This document shows, in pieces, positions 1 through 6,893 of a DNA stretch of 16,552 nucleotides. The stretch is from an uncultured Butyrivibrio sp. Its GTDB lineage: Bacteria > Bacillota > Clostridia > Lachnospirales > Lachnospiraceae. The notes under the pieces are model-generated. The model ran no database searches. It saw only the letters and a list, made by a program, of their open reading frames with translations, and was not told where the DNA came from. Location of the stretch: assembly GCA_910577605.1 (NCBI GenBank), contig CAJTON010000012.1:50502-67053 (forward strand), written 5' to 3'. The position numbers and the translations under genes were made by a program. The first letter of the stretch is position 1. Each line of letters opens with the position of its first letter.

Positions 1-56
1 TCGATATCGTTGTCAATTACGATCGCTTCGTTTTTCTTTCTTGATAACGCTAACAT
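1..56 (-). CDS. csrA: CsrA translational regulator, partial (first 18 codons)
   Basis: Only the first 18 codons and two bases lie in the window; the gene continues past the left edge. The translation begins MLALSRKKNEAIVIDNDI, the highly conserved first beta strands of CsrA. CsrA is a small dimeric RNA-binding protein that blocks translation by binding GGA-containing sites over Shine-Dalgarno sequences. In B. subtilis its main target is flagellin (hag) mRNA, and FliW sequesters it. The ATG shares its first A with the last base of the fliW stop codon (TAATG), and an AGGAGG lies 7 nt upstream inside the fliW coding end, so the two genes are probably translationally coupled. Flagellin normally follows csrA in this arrangement, but it would lie outside the window. 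Confidence 0.88.
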   Translation of the reverse strand, partial: MLALSRKKNEAIVIDNDI

Positions 57-529
57 TATTCAGCCTCCTTTTTCTTAAGAGACTGGACATAGTCATATAT
101 ATTGTACTTTATCTCGTACTCTTCATTATTTACTATAGTCTGGCACGCCCTTCTCGTAACGGTGTTGATTATGAGCGGCGCTTTAAGATTCGCGGTTACT
201 TTGGTGATGTCCGAGGGAACCGTAAGTATGCTAAGAAGAAAAATATCGTCAACGTCTTTAAATTCCCCGATCGGCGCAAGCCACTCGTCCTCAACTACCG
301 GATTATATCCGGGATAGATGTGAAGCGGGTCCGCCACCGGGAAAGCAAGCTCCGGTTCATCCATACACTGAAGCCACATGATACCGCCCTTAGTGTTCTT
401 TCTCTTCTCTTCGTCATAAATCAAGGCGTAATTATGATATTCCTCAAATCCGATAACTCCGTCCTCAAAGCGGATTATCTTATCGTCGTCAATATCAATT
501 TCCCCGAATACTCTTGAATTAATATGCAT
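56..529 (-). CDS. fliW: FliW flagellar assembly factor, CsrA antagonist
   Basis: A 157-residue protein of normal FliW length. It starts MHINSRVFGEIDIDDDKII and has the family's central IGFEEYHNYALI-type segment, followed by a LLSILTVPSDITKVTANLKAP stretch (20 residues shown at most; it continues into PLIIN). FliW is a small cytoplasmic protein that binds either flagellin or CsrA. When flagellin is exported, FliW is freed to bind CsrA and relieve repression of flagellin translation (known for B. subtilis). The ATG has an AAGGAG site 8 nt upstream. That site is part of a longer motif shared with the flgL and flgJ leaders. The gene lies 40 nt after flgL and overlaps csrA by 1 nt. B. subtilis has yviE between flgL and fliW; it is absent here. 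Confidence 0.93.
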   Translation of the reverse strand: MHINSRVFGEIDIDDDKIIRFEDGVIGFEEYHNYALIYDEEKRKNTKGGIMWLQCMDEPELAFPVADPLHIYPGYNPVVEDEWLAPIGEFKDVDDIFLLSILTVPSDITKVTANLKAPLIINTVTRRACQTIVNNEEYEIKYNIYDYVQSLKKKEAE

Positions 530-537
530 TTTATTTT

Positions 538-553
538 CTCCTTTACATTCCCG
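538..553 (-). promoter_or_regulatory. Extended leader motif with the fliW ribosome binding site
   Basis: On the minus strand this reads CGGGAATGTAAAGGAG. It closely matches the sequences over the flgL and flgJ ribosome binding sites (CGGGAATGTCAGGAGG and CGGGAGTGTCAGGAGG). The AAGGAG part is the Shine-Dalgarno for fliW. The GGGA plus AGGA pair resembles the GGA cores used by CsrA, but no binding is shown; a regulatory role is inference. Confidence 0.4.
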
Positions 554-569
554 CCTGAGGGCATTCTTC

Positions 570-2048
570 TTATCTTATATAATCGAGCAGCGACTGCTGT
601 ATAACCGTTGAAGCCGCGCCCAGAGCTGCCTGATAGAGAGCTTTCGCCGAGGAAACGTTGACTACCGTCTCCTCAAGCTCGGCATCCTCATTGACCGACT
701 TGAGATCGTCAAAAGTCGTATACTGCTCGGTAAGTCTGCTCTCTGTAAGAGTAAGACGCTTGCTCCTTGCTCCGAGGTCAGCCATCTGAAGGTCGACCGT
801 CTCCTGATAGCCCTTTACTCTTCCCATCTCTCTCTGGAAAAGCTTCTTCATATCGTCAATGGCATAGTCAAGCTCTTTCTGCGCCGCAGCCTGCATTGTC
901 TCAATATCTTTTTTCTGAGCGTCGGTATATACGTCGCTGCTTTTCATCTCCTTGAGCTTTGCGACCTTTGCCTCAGCGTCGGCTACCGCCTGAAGAGAAT
1001 TGCACATGTCGTCAATATCTCTTCCTATGTCGTAACTCAAGCTTTTGTTTCCGAGAGTGTTCACCTGAAGCGTCTGGCCGAAATTTATAGCGTAATATAT
1101 CAGCTGTCCGTCGTCGCCCTGAAGATACTCGTGCGGATTCGCCGGGTCCGTTATGTCGGTACAGTCAAAATACATCTCCGGCTTGACGTCCTCCTTCCGG
1201 AATCCTTCCTTTTCATATGTAAAAGAAATATCCTCGGCGTCTTTTACCGTATCGTACAAGTCGTCGGTCATTACGAGTTCGCCTGTGTCATATATATAAT
1301 AAAACGTATTTGCCGCGCCGTCAAATGTTCCGTCCGTAACCATAGTCTCAAACTGCTCGTGCGTGATCGCCTGAGGCGTATATGTCGTACCGTCTACCGT
1401 CACGTCTCCTACACCCGTCTGCTGGCAGCCCGAGTAGGCAAGCCTTAAACGGTATACGCTTCTCGTTTCGGGAGTGGTATCGGCGGGAATATTGGCAATT
1501 ACCGTGGTGTCAACGCCGTTTTTCATAATATTTACGGTATCTATTTCGCTGTTCTTAAAAGTCTGCGTAATGCTGTACTTTTTCTGAGCGTAATCCGCTT
1601 TGTCCTGAAAAGTAAAAGTACTGTCCGTTCTGTATCCGGTAAAAACGTATCTTCCGGCATAGTCCGTATTTGTCTCGGCGTAAAGTCCGTCCTTGAACTT
1701 CTGAAGCGTCTGTATTATAGCGCTTCTGTCGTCCTCCGTAAACTGATCCGACGAACCCTGCGTGCTGTATTCGTATATGTTTGACAAAAGACCGTCCATA
1801 TTGTCAAGCGCGCCCTCCGTAACCTTGAGCCACGCTTTTCCCTCCGGAATATTGTCCTTGAGATACATGTTTATCTCGGAAAGCGTTGAGCGCAGTGAAA
1901 GCGCTCTTATCGCAACTATCGGGTCGTCGGACGGTCTGGTTATTTTTTTCTCCGAGGACATCTGATTCTCCGCCTCATGCAGATTAGTCTTTGACCTGTT
2001 TACATTGCGCATCGTTGTGTTGGTTCTTATTGTATTGGTAATTCTCAT
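570..2048 (-). CDS. flgL: FlgL, flagellar hook-filament junction protein (HAP3), enlarged
   Basis: FlgL forms the second ring of the hook-filament junction, on which flagellin polymerises. The N-terminus (MRITNTIRTNTTMRNVNRSK, then RPSDDPIVAIRALSLRS) and the C-terminus (ETVVNVSSAKALYQAALGAA followed by STVIQQSLLDYI) are typical flagellin-like D0/D1 coiled coils. The protein is 492 residues, against about 300 for B. subtilis FlgL. The extra length is in the middle, roughly residues 165-340, rich in Asp, Thr and Tyr, consistent with an enlarged outer domain. It is followed by a charged helical stretch at about 355-415. The start is supported by AGGAGG 7 nt upstream. It follows the second flgK by 52 nt, and a 6-bp stem lies just before its ribosome binding site. 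Confidence 0.92.
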   Translation of the reverse strand: MRITNTIRTNTTMRNVNRSKTNLHEAENQMSSEKKITRPSDDPIVAIRALSLRSTLSEINMYLKDNIPEGKAWLKVTEGALDNMDGLLSNIYEYSTQGSSDQFTEDDRSAIIQTLQKFKDGLYAETNTDYAGRYVFTGYRTDSTFTFQDKADYAQKKYSITQTFKNSEIDTVNIMKNGVDTTVIANIPADTTPETRSVYRLRLAYSGCQQTGVGDVTVDGTTYTPQAITHEQFETMVTDGTFDGAANTFYYIYDTGELVMTDDLYDTVKDAEDISFTYEKEGFRKEDVKPEMYFDCTDITDPANPHEYLQGDDGQLIYYAINFGQTLQVNTLGNKSLSYDIGRDIDDMCNSLQAVADAEAKVAKLKEMKSSDVYTDAQKKDIETMQAAAQKELDYAIDDMKKLFQREMGRVKGYQETVDLQMADLGARSKRLTLTESRLTEQYTTFDDLKSVNEDAELEETVVNVSSAKALYQAALGAASTVIQQSLLDYIR

Positions 2049-2055
2049 AAATTAA

Positions 2056-2094
2056 CCTCCTGACATTCCCGTGAAAGTTCCTCAACGGACGGGA
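2056..2094 (-). promoter_or_regulatory. flgL leader: hairpin plus shared CGGGAATGTCAGGAGG motif
   Basis: Minus-strand bases 2094-2089 (TCCCGT) pair perfectly with 2072-2067 (ACGGGA). The loop contains GTTGAGGAAC, which can fold further as GTT/AAC around GAGG. The 3' arm of the stem is the start of the motif CGGGAATGTCAGGAGG (2071-2056), whose end is the flgL Shine-Dalgarno. The same motif occurs before flgJ, and a variant occurs before fliW. An AGGA in the loop and another in the SD would suit CsrA, but this is inferred from sequence alone. Confidence 0.45.
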
Positions 2095-2100
2095 TTTGCG

Positions 2101-3726
2101 TTATACTCCGGTCTGCTCGATAAGCTTGCTGTAAATTTCCTGCATTACGGAAACTATCTTTGACGCCAGATTGTACGCCTCCTTAAACTTAACGAGGTCA
2201 ACCGCCTCCTCGTCCTCGTCCACGCCGCTGACCGAGATCCTCTGGTTATTAATGGTTTCCCTTATATTGTCATAATTCGTTGAAAAGGCCCTCGCCCTTC
2301 TTGTATCTATCGCCACTACGGAAACCATAGACTGAAGATACTCAAGATATGTTCCGTTGTTTATCGTGTCTTTCTCTTTAAGCGCGTAAAGCTCAAGCGC
2401 CATATCCCTGTTTGCGGCTCCCTTGCTGTTGTCAAAAGAGTAAGGAAGAAGCGAAGGATCCCTTATCATATTGGGATTAACGGCTATTCCGGCAGCCGTA
2501 ATGTACTCGTCATTAAACTTTGAAACAAAGAAGTCCTGAACTTTCTCTCCGTTCAAATCGCCCCTTGTGATGATAGAATTGAAATCGCGCGCAAGAGTCT
2601 TTACAAATTCATTGAGCTGCGACTGGTAGTAAGGCACGCCCTTGTAGTCGCTGTTCCTGTGCGTATCAATATAAATAACCGTATCCCTCACATATCCCGC
2701 CGCTTTGTATGCTTCATACTCGGCGGTCGTAAGGTCCTGTACGTTTACCGGAAAGCCGTCGGCGTCTTTAAGGAAATTGCCGTCGGCGTCTTTTAGCCCA
2801 AGCACCTCATAGCAGTCGTTGCAGCCGTCCCTTATGTCTATCGCCGCTTTGAGAGTCCCCGAAAGCGTGCTTCTGTACATATTGAATTCCATTCCGGTGC
2901 TCCACGAAAGCTCGTAAAGCCCGTCAATGTCGCTAGCATTGCGCCTGTCTCCGGTCTCCCTTGCCGTACATACTATCGTGTTATAGTCGTAGCAGTCTAC
3001 AAGCTGATAGCCGTCAACATACACATAGAAATCCTTTATACCGTTTCCTACGTCCTCTTCCTTGACCGTAGTGTTTATATATTTTGAAAGCTCGTCGATA
3101 AGCAGCGCCCTGGAATCTCTTAGGTCGTTGGCATCTCCGCCGTTTACTTCTATAATATTTATCTGCTTGTTTAACGAAGCTATCTGCTTTGCAACCGTAT
3201 TTATAGCGTCAACCGTGCTTTTAACCTCGTCGTTCGCCGACTTCTGCACGCTTGAAAGGTTGGCGGAAATCGTGTTGAAATAATCCGCGATACTCTGAGA
3301 ATAATTGAGCAGCTGATTTCTGGCTACGCCGCTTGAGGGATCGTTTGTAAGATCGTTTATAGCCTTGAAAAGGTTCTCGTATTCCGTAGTAAATCCTTCA
3401 AGATTGAACTCATCAAGATAATCCTCAATAAGCAGGGAATATGATTCCAGCGTGGAGTAATTTCCGTAATTGGCATTATTATTCCAGTATTTCGTGTCAT
3501 AGTAAGAGCTTCTCAGCTGTGTGATCTTCGTAACGTTTACGCCCGTTCCGACAGTTCCGTAATCGGAATAGACTCTGATCGCCGATGACGCTTTCTGCAC
3601 CGTCTGCTGTCTGCTGTACCCCTTTGTATTCACGTTGGAAATATTATGCGCGGTGGTATTTATCGCAAGGCTGCTTGCGTTAAGCCCCGTGGATGCAATT
3701 GTCAGTCCGAAAAAAGTATTAGGCAT
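2101..3726 (-). CDS. flgK: Second FlgK-family hook-filament junction protein (HAP1 paralogue)
   Basis: A 541-residue FlgK-family protein with both conserved ends. The N-terminal rod-type D0 is FGLTIASTGLNASSLAINTT followed by HNISNVNTKGYSRQQTVQ. The C-terminal helix is VDLVKFKEAYNLASKIVSVM followed by QEIYSKLIEQTGV. FlgK sits between the hook and FlgL. The protein is clearly diverged from the upstream copy, with a different middle: an insertion at about residues 300-360 contains a short duplicated KDADGNF/KDADGFP segment. The ATG lies 2 nt after the stop of the first flgK. Its only Shine-Dalgarno (AGGAG) is inside the last codons of that gene, 10 nt upstream, so translation is probably coupled. 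A diverged junction subunit is the simplest reading; an alternative is a replacement adaptor used with a different filament. Confidence 0.88.
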   Translation of the reverse strand: MPNTFFGLTIASTGLNASSLAINTTAHNISNVNTKGYSRQQTVQKASSAIRVYSDYGTVGTGVNVTKITQLRSSYYDTKYWNNNANYGNYSTLESYSLLIEDYLDEFNLEGFTTEYENLFKAINDLTNDPSSGVARNQLLNYSQSIADYFNTISANLSSVQKSANDEVKSTVDAINTVAKQIASLNKQINIIEVNGGDANDLRDSRALLIDELSKYINTTVKEEDVGNGIKDFYVYVDGYQLVDCYDYNTIVCTARETGDRRNASDIDGLYELSWSTGMEFNMYRSTLSGTLKAAIDIRDGCNDCYEVLGLKDADGNFLKDADGFPVNVQDLTTAEYEAYKAAGYVRDTVIYIDTHRNSDYKGVPYYQSQLNEFVKTLARDFNSIITRGDLNGEKVQDFFVSKFNDEYITAAGIAVNPNMIRDPSLLPYSFDNSKGAANRDMALELYALKEKDTINNGTYLEYLQSMVSVVAIDTRRARAFSTNYDNIRETINNQRISVSGVDEDEEAVDLVKFKEAYNLASKIVSVMQEIYSKLIEQTGV

Positions 3727-3728
3727 AA

Positions 3729-5462
3729 TTATCTTACTCCTGTGTTGTGGATTAATGTTTCTATCATTTCGCTTACTACGTTGATATATCTTGAAGCGGC
3801 GTTGTACGCCTGCTGATATTTTATCATGCTTCCAAGCTCCTCGTCAGAAGAAACGCCCATGATCTCCTGACGCCTGTTGTCAAGCCCCGCTGCGAGCTGC
3901 GCTTCGTTGTTCGCCATACTCTTGTATATCTTGCCCGTCGTAGCGGCGTCCGCCGTCATGGTACGGAAAAACTCCTCAAACGTAAGTCCGTCCAAACCTC
4001 CGTTGTATGTAAGCGTATCTTTTGAAAATACCGCCAGAAGGTCTCCCGCCACCTTATACTCGTCGGCTCCGTCTTTTCTAGTCAGCGCCATCTGCGAATA
4101 ATCCTTGCGGATAACGGAATTGACCGTGACGTTCATAACGGAATATTCGGCAAGATTCCCGAAGGTATTTCTGTCGTTTCTGACATACATCTTCTGTCCG
4201 TCTATCACCTGCTCACTGTATCTGTCGGTAAAATTACGGGTGAAAAGTTCTATACCGTACGCGCCGTCCTTTGAAGTGGGAGCGTTTTCAGTGTCAAGCA
4301 CCGTGTAAACCGTACCGTCCGCGGCGGTATATGTCGTTTCGGGACAGAACACGTTATTCAGATTCTCTACTATGGTGCAGAACAGCTTGTCAAAATTCGC
4401 CATCGTATTTACGACAGCCGAGGTCTCATAACAGCTCTCATATCTCTCATATTCGGCAAGCCTGTCAAGATATTCCTGATCAGCCGCGCCTCCGGGATAA
4501 TCCGCGGGATCCGGCCTCTCCATATTAGCCGCCGTGGGAGAAAGCTCGCCTCTCGCCACAAGAAGACCTTTCAGTCCGCCGATGTCCGTGTTATCCTCCG
4601 TGGATATCTCAGCGGTAAGCCTGTATACGGGCTGATTCTGAAGCTGCGTCCATACGGGTTTCGCAAAATTATCGCCTTCGATAAGATCAATTCCCATATA
4701 GTTTACGGAAAATTCGTCCGCGAAGGGAACTCCCTCCACGCTGACCTCCACAACTCCGTTGGTCTCTTCTTTATATGATATCTTACAGTATGTCGCCAAC
4801 TCGTCCAGAAGCATATCCCTCTGGTCTCTCAAGTCCGCGGCGACCTCAACTCCGGGCGCCTCGATACGGGCAATCCTCCTGTTAAGATCCTTTATATCGT
4901 CGCCGATCTGATTTATTCTCTTTACCGTTGCCACGACCTCGTCGTCAAGCGTCTTCTGGTATTTGGCAAGACCGGAATAAACCAGCTGCGCCTTATCTAC
5001 GAATTCCACCGCCCTCTGAACAAGAGTTGCCCTGAACTCAAGCTCTCCGGGCGCCTCGGTAAGTTTATTTACCGCCTCGCGCAGATCCGTAAGCGCGCTC
5101 TGAAATCCGATTCCGTCGATTCCGTCCTTGGACATTCCCATCTGAACCTCTATCTCGTAAATCGAATCGTACAATTTATCGTAAAATTTCTGTCTGCCCG
5201 CTTCCCTCCTGTAAGCGGCGTCAAGAAAAATATCTCTCACATGATTGATCGTCTGAACCGCAACGCCAAGTCCGCTCTGTCCTCTGTTGACGCCGGAAGA
5301 GGTATTAACATAGTTATATATCATATCCTTGTTAATAACCTGCTGTCTGACATATCCGTCCGTCTGCGCGTTGGTCAGGTTGTTTGCCGTAGTATTCAGC
5401 GCGTTATTGCTGGTACGCAGACCGGAAAGACCAATATATAAACCTGTCATCATGCTGCCCAT
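3729..5462 (-). CDS. flgK: First FlgK-family hook-filament junction protein (HAP1)
   Basis: A 577-residue HAP1. The N-terminus has the FlgK/rod D0 signature (TGLYIGLSGLRTSNNALNTT, then NNLTNAQTDGYVRQQ). The C-terminus has the expected SMIKYQQAYNAASRYINVVS followed by EMIETLIHNTGVR. The conserved VNKLTEAPGELEFRATLVQR segment and the long helix with AADLRDQRDMLLDELA are FlgK hallmarks. A proline- and acid-rich insertion (ERPDPADYPGGAADQEY) lies at about residues 310-340, in the same relative place as the insertion in the downstream copy. The protein is exported with the help of FlgN, encoded just upstream. The ATG at 5462 has AAGGAG 8 nt upstream; a Met at residue 4 or 5 is less well placed. 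The gene is part of the sigma-28 operon starting at flgM. Confidence 0.92.
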   Translation of the reverse strand: MGSMMTGLYIGLSGLRTSNNALNTTANNLTNAQTDGYVRQQVINKDMIYNYVNTSSGVNRGQSGLGVAVQTINHVRDIFLDAAYRREAGRQKFYDKLYDSIYEIEVQMGMSKDGIDGIGFQSALTDLREAVNKLTEAPGELEFRATLVQRAVEFVDKAQLVYSGLAKYQKTLDDEVVATVKRINQIGDDIKDLNRRIARIEAPGVEVAADLRDQRDMLLDELATYCKISYKEETNGVVEVSVEGVPFADEFSVNYMGIDLIEGDNFAKPVWTQLQNQPVYRLTAEISTEDNTDIGGLKGLLVARGELSPTAANMERPDPADYPGGAADQEYLDRLAEYERYESCYETSAVVNTMANFDKLFCTIVENLNNVFCPETTYTAADGTVYTVLDTENAPTSKDGAYGIELFTRNFTDRYSEQVIDGQKMYVRNDRNTFGNLAEYSVMNVTVNSVIRKDYSQMALTRKDGADEYKVAGDLLAVFSKDTLTYNGGLDGLTFEEFFRTMTADAATTGKIYKSMANNEAQLAAGLDNRRQEIMGVSSDEELGSMIKYQQAYNAASRYINVVSEMIETLIHNTGVR

Positions 5463-5492
5463 AATTAATGCTCCTTTATGCCGTCAGTCGAA

Positions 5493-6005
5493 TTATTGTT
5501 TTGCGTCAAACGATCCCGTCGGTCCGTAGGAATCGTTTGTATAAGTATTGCCGGAATAATTAGCTGTCGCCGGAGCCTGCTTAAGGCTCTGCGCCAGATT
5601 CAGTTCAAAATCGACCATATCGATCGATTCCTGCAAAAGCACCCTGTTGCTCTCGTTGACTCTCACCATTCGCTCAAGCGTGCTTTTGAGCCTGTCGTGA
5701 ATATCCTTTATAGCGTCGCTCTCCGCTTTTCTCGCGGACAAAAGCTCGGCAAGCCTGCCAAGCGTAAGCTCCTCAGGCTTCTTGCTTAACACGATAGCGA
5801 TATCCTTCGTCGCCTCGGTTCTTTTTTTCTCAAGCTTATTAATACGCTCAACAATGCTCTGCTCTCTGGCAACAAGATCGTTAAGCGCATTCACGTCGCC
5901 GCTAACTATCGTATCCGTTTTCTCAATGGACAGCGATAACAGCGTTTCGTATTCTGAATTTTCCTCGTCAAGAATGTTGATAAGATTTTCAATTAAGCTT
6001 GCCAC
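5493..6005 (-). CDS. flgN: FlgN family flagellar export chaperone
   Basis: A 170-residue, mostly helical and charged protein, beginning MASLIENLINILDEENSEYE and followed by long heptad-rich helices (VAREQSIVERINKLEKKRTE, ALNDLV, LLSARKAESDAIKDIHDRL). This is the pattern of the FlgN/YvyG family, cytoplasmic chaperones that deliver FlgK and FlgL to the export gate. The last 25 residues are a low-complexity Asn/Thr/Gly/Ser tail. The start codon is GTG, with AGGAG 7 nt upstream. The gene lies 10 nt after flgM and 30 nt before flgK, the usual place in the flgM-flgN-flgK-flgL operon. Sequence conservation in this family is low, so the call rests on both helical character and position. Confidence 0.9.
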   Translation of the reverse strand: MASLIENLINILDEENSEYETLLSLSIEKTDTIVSGDVNALNDLVAREQSIVERINKLEKKRTEATKDIAIVLSKKPEELTLGRLAELLSARKAESDAIKDIHDRLKSTLERMVRVNESNRVLLQESIDMVDFELNLAQSLKQAPATANYSGNTYTNDSYGPTGSFDAKQ

Positions 6006-6015
6006 TTATTTACTC

Positions 6016-6294
6016 CTAAAATACAGTAGTTCCGTACTTCTGCGCAAGTTTCGCGGCAAAATCCGTATCGCTTACGCTGTAAGTTCCCGCATCAATGCGC
6101 GCCTTTAAGTCCGCGACCTTATCTTCCCTGATATCGGACGCAGAAGCTACCGCCTGCTTCGCAACCTGATAATCCCTGCCGAACTGCGAAATCTCAACCT
6201 TATCGGTTCCTTTCGCCGCGCCCTTCTTTGCAACCGAAGGCTTGCCGCCAGTCTGATATATCCGGCTGATCTGGTTATATGCATCGATTCTCAT
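6016..6294 (-). CDS. flgM: FlgM anti-sigma-28 factor
   Basis: A 92-residue protein of normal FlgM size. FlgM binds sigma-28 (FliA/SigD) and keeps late flagellar genes off until the hook is complete. The N-terminus MRIDAYNQISRIYQ and the C-terminal half (VEISQFGRDYQ, REDKVADLKARIDAGTYSVS followed by FAAKLAQKY) are typical; the latter is the sigma-binding helix region. I chose the ATG at 6294, because AAGGAG lies 7 nt before it. The in-frame ATG at 6312 overlaps that ribosome binding site and would add MEGEIA. The gene has its own sigma-28 promoter (6353-6379), so FlgM represses its own operon. Flanking genes fit: yvyF upstream beyond a terminator, flgN 10 nt downstream. Confidence 0.93.
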   Translation of the reverse strand: MRIDAYNQISRIYQTGGKPSVAKKGAAKGTDKVEISQFGRDYQVAKQAVASASDIREDKVADLKARIDAGTYSVSDTDFAAKLAQKYGTTVF

Positions 6295-6352
6295 TGCTAT
6301 CTCTCCTTCCATGAACAGATATTTTCCTGAATAATTGGAATCTCTACATTAT

Positions 6353-6379
6353 GTATCGGTGTATTTTGCAAAATCATTA
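6353..6379 (-). promoter_or_regulatory. Sigma-28 (SigD/FliA) promoter for the flgM operon
   Basis: The minus strand carries TAAT (6379-6376), a 15-nt spacer, then ACCGATAC (6360-6353). The B. subtilis SigD consensus is TAAA, about 15 nt, GCCGATAA/T, so spacing is exact and 9 of 12 positions agree. Transcription would start near 6346, about 50 nt before the flgM ATG. Its location between the yvyF terminator and flgM makes it the main promoter for flgM-flgN-flgK-flgK-flgL-fliW-csrA. Confidence 0.8.
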
Positions 6380-6383
6380 GAGT

Positions 6384-6418
6384 AAAAAACAAAAAAATCG
6401 AGCCTAAGCCCGATTTTT
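6384..6418 (-). terminator. Rho-independent terminator after yvyF
   Basis: On the minus strand AAAAATCG.GGC pairs with GC.CGATTTTT (arms at 6418-6411 and 6400-6393, plus a GC/GC inner pair and a G-U wobble), loop about TTAG. A T-rich run, interrupted by one G, follows. It would end transcription of recD2-comFC-yvyF just before the flgM promoter. A second 7-bp hairpin (CTGCGCC/GGCGCAG, 6463-6457 with 6444-6438) lies directly upstream. Confidence 0.8.
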
Positions 6419-6437
6419 GATTGTTATTATAAGTATA

Positions 6438-6463
6438 CTGCGCCTTCAGATAACGCGGCGCAG
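6438..6463 (-). other. 7-bp hairpin between yvyF and its terminator
   Basis: CTGCGCC and GGCGCAG pair perfectly around a 12-nt loop, nine bases after the yvyF stop codon. There is no U-tract directly after it, so it is not a complete terminator alone. It may protect the mRNA 3' end or assist the terminator that follows 20 nt later. Confidence 0.5.
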
Positions 6464-6471
6464 CAGTCCGC

Positions 6472-6882
6472 TTAGTTGTCGAGGAAACGCATTCTCGCCT
6501 TCTCTTTATCCTTGTTCGCCTTAGGCGGAATATACGCGCTCTCCTTGTACAGAGAGCCAAGCCCCTTCGCGACGGTGTCCTTGCACTTGGCGCAGAAACG
6601 TCCTGATTTTATAGTAGCGCCGCAGTTCTCGCATTCAATTCCGATAGGCGAATCGTCTGCAAACGTAAGACGCTCCTCCCTTATCCATCTCTCAAGCTGA
6701 GGGATCGTCACTTCGTTCTGCTCGGAGATCTCATGCATCGTCGCCTTCGGATGTTCCTTTATGTATTCCTTGACCGTCTTGAATTTTTTATCCAACTCCT
6801 CCATGCATACCGAGCAAAGCATATAGCCTCCGCCGATATAGTTAAAAAGTCTTCCGCATCCCCTGCAATTCTTTACTTCCAT
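6472..6882 (-). CDS. yvyF: YvyF/TIGR03826-type flagellar operon protein with two zinc ribbons and a helix-turn-helix
   Basis: A 136-residue protein of the YvyF type, found between comFC and flgM in B. subtilis and other Firmicutes; its molecular role is not settled as far as I know. Four cysteines form CxxC pairs at residues 6/9 and 23/26, and four more at 84/87 and 97/100, so two zinc-binding knuckles are likely. Between them, about residues 46-72, lies a helix-turn-helix-like segment (ATMHEISEQNEVTIPQLERW). The tail is basic (KANKDKEKARMRFLDN). The start at 6882 has AGGAGG 7 nt upstream. A longer reading from 6969 would overlap comFC and has no ribosome site. Both the HTH and the zinc ribbons suggest a nucleic-acid or sigma-factor contact, which is inference. 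Confidence 0.85.
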   Translation of the reverse strand: MEVKNCRGCGRLFNYIGGGYMLCSVCMEELDKKFKTVKEYIKEHPKATMHEISEQNEVTIPQLERWIREERLTFADDSPIGIECENCGATIKSGRFCAKCKDTVAKGLGSLYKESAYIPPKANKDKEKARMRFLDN

Positions 6883-6893
6883 TGAACGTCCTC

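Noticed and set aside
6295..6312. Upstream in-frame ATG for flgM (MEGEIA extension)
   Set aside because: The ATG overlaps the AAGGAG that serves the ATG at 6294; the extension is not typical of FlgM.
6426..6431. TATAAT on the minus strand between yvyF and the terminator
   Set aside because: No -35 at proper spacing, and any transcript would meet the terminator within about 20 nt.
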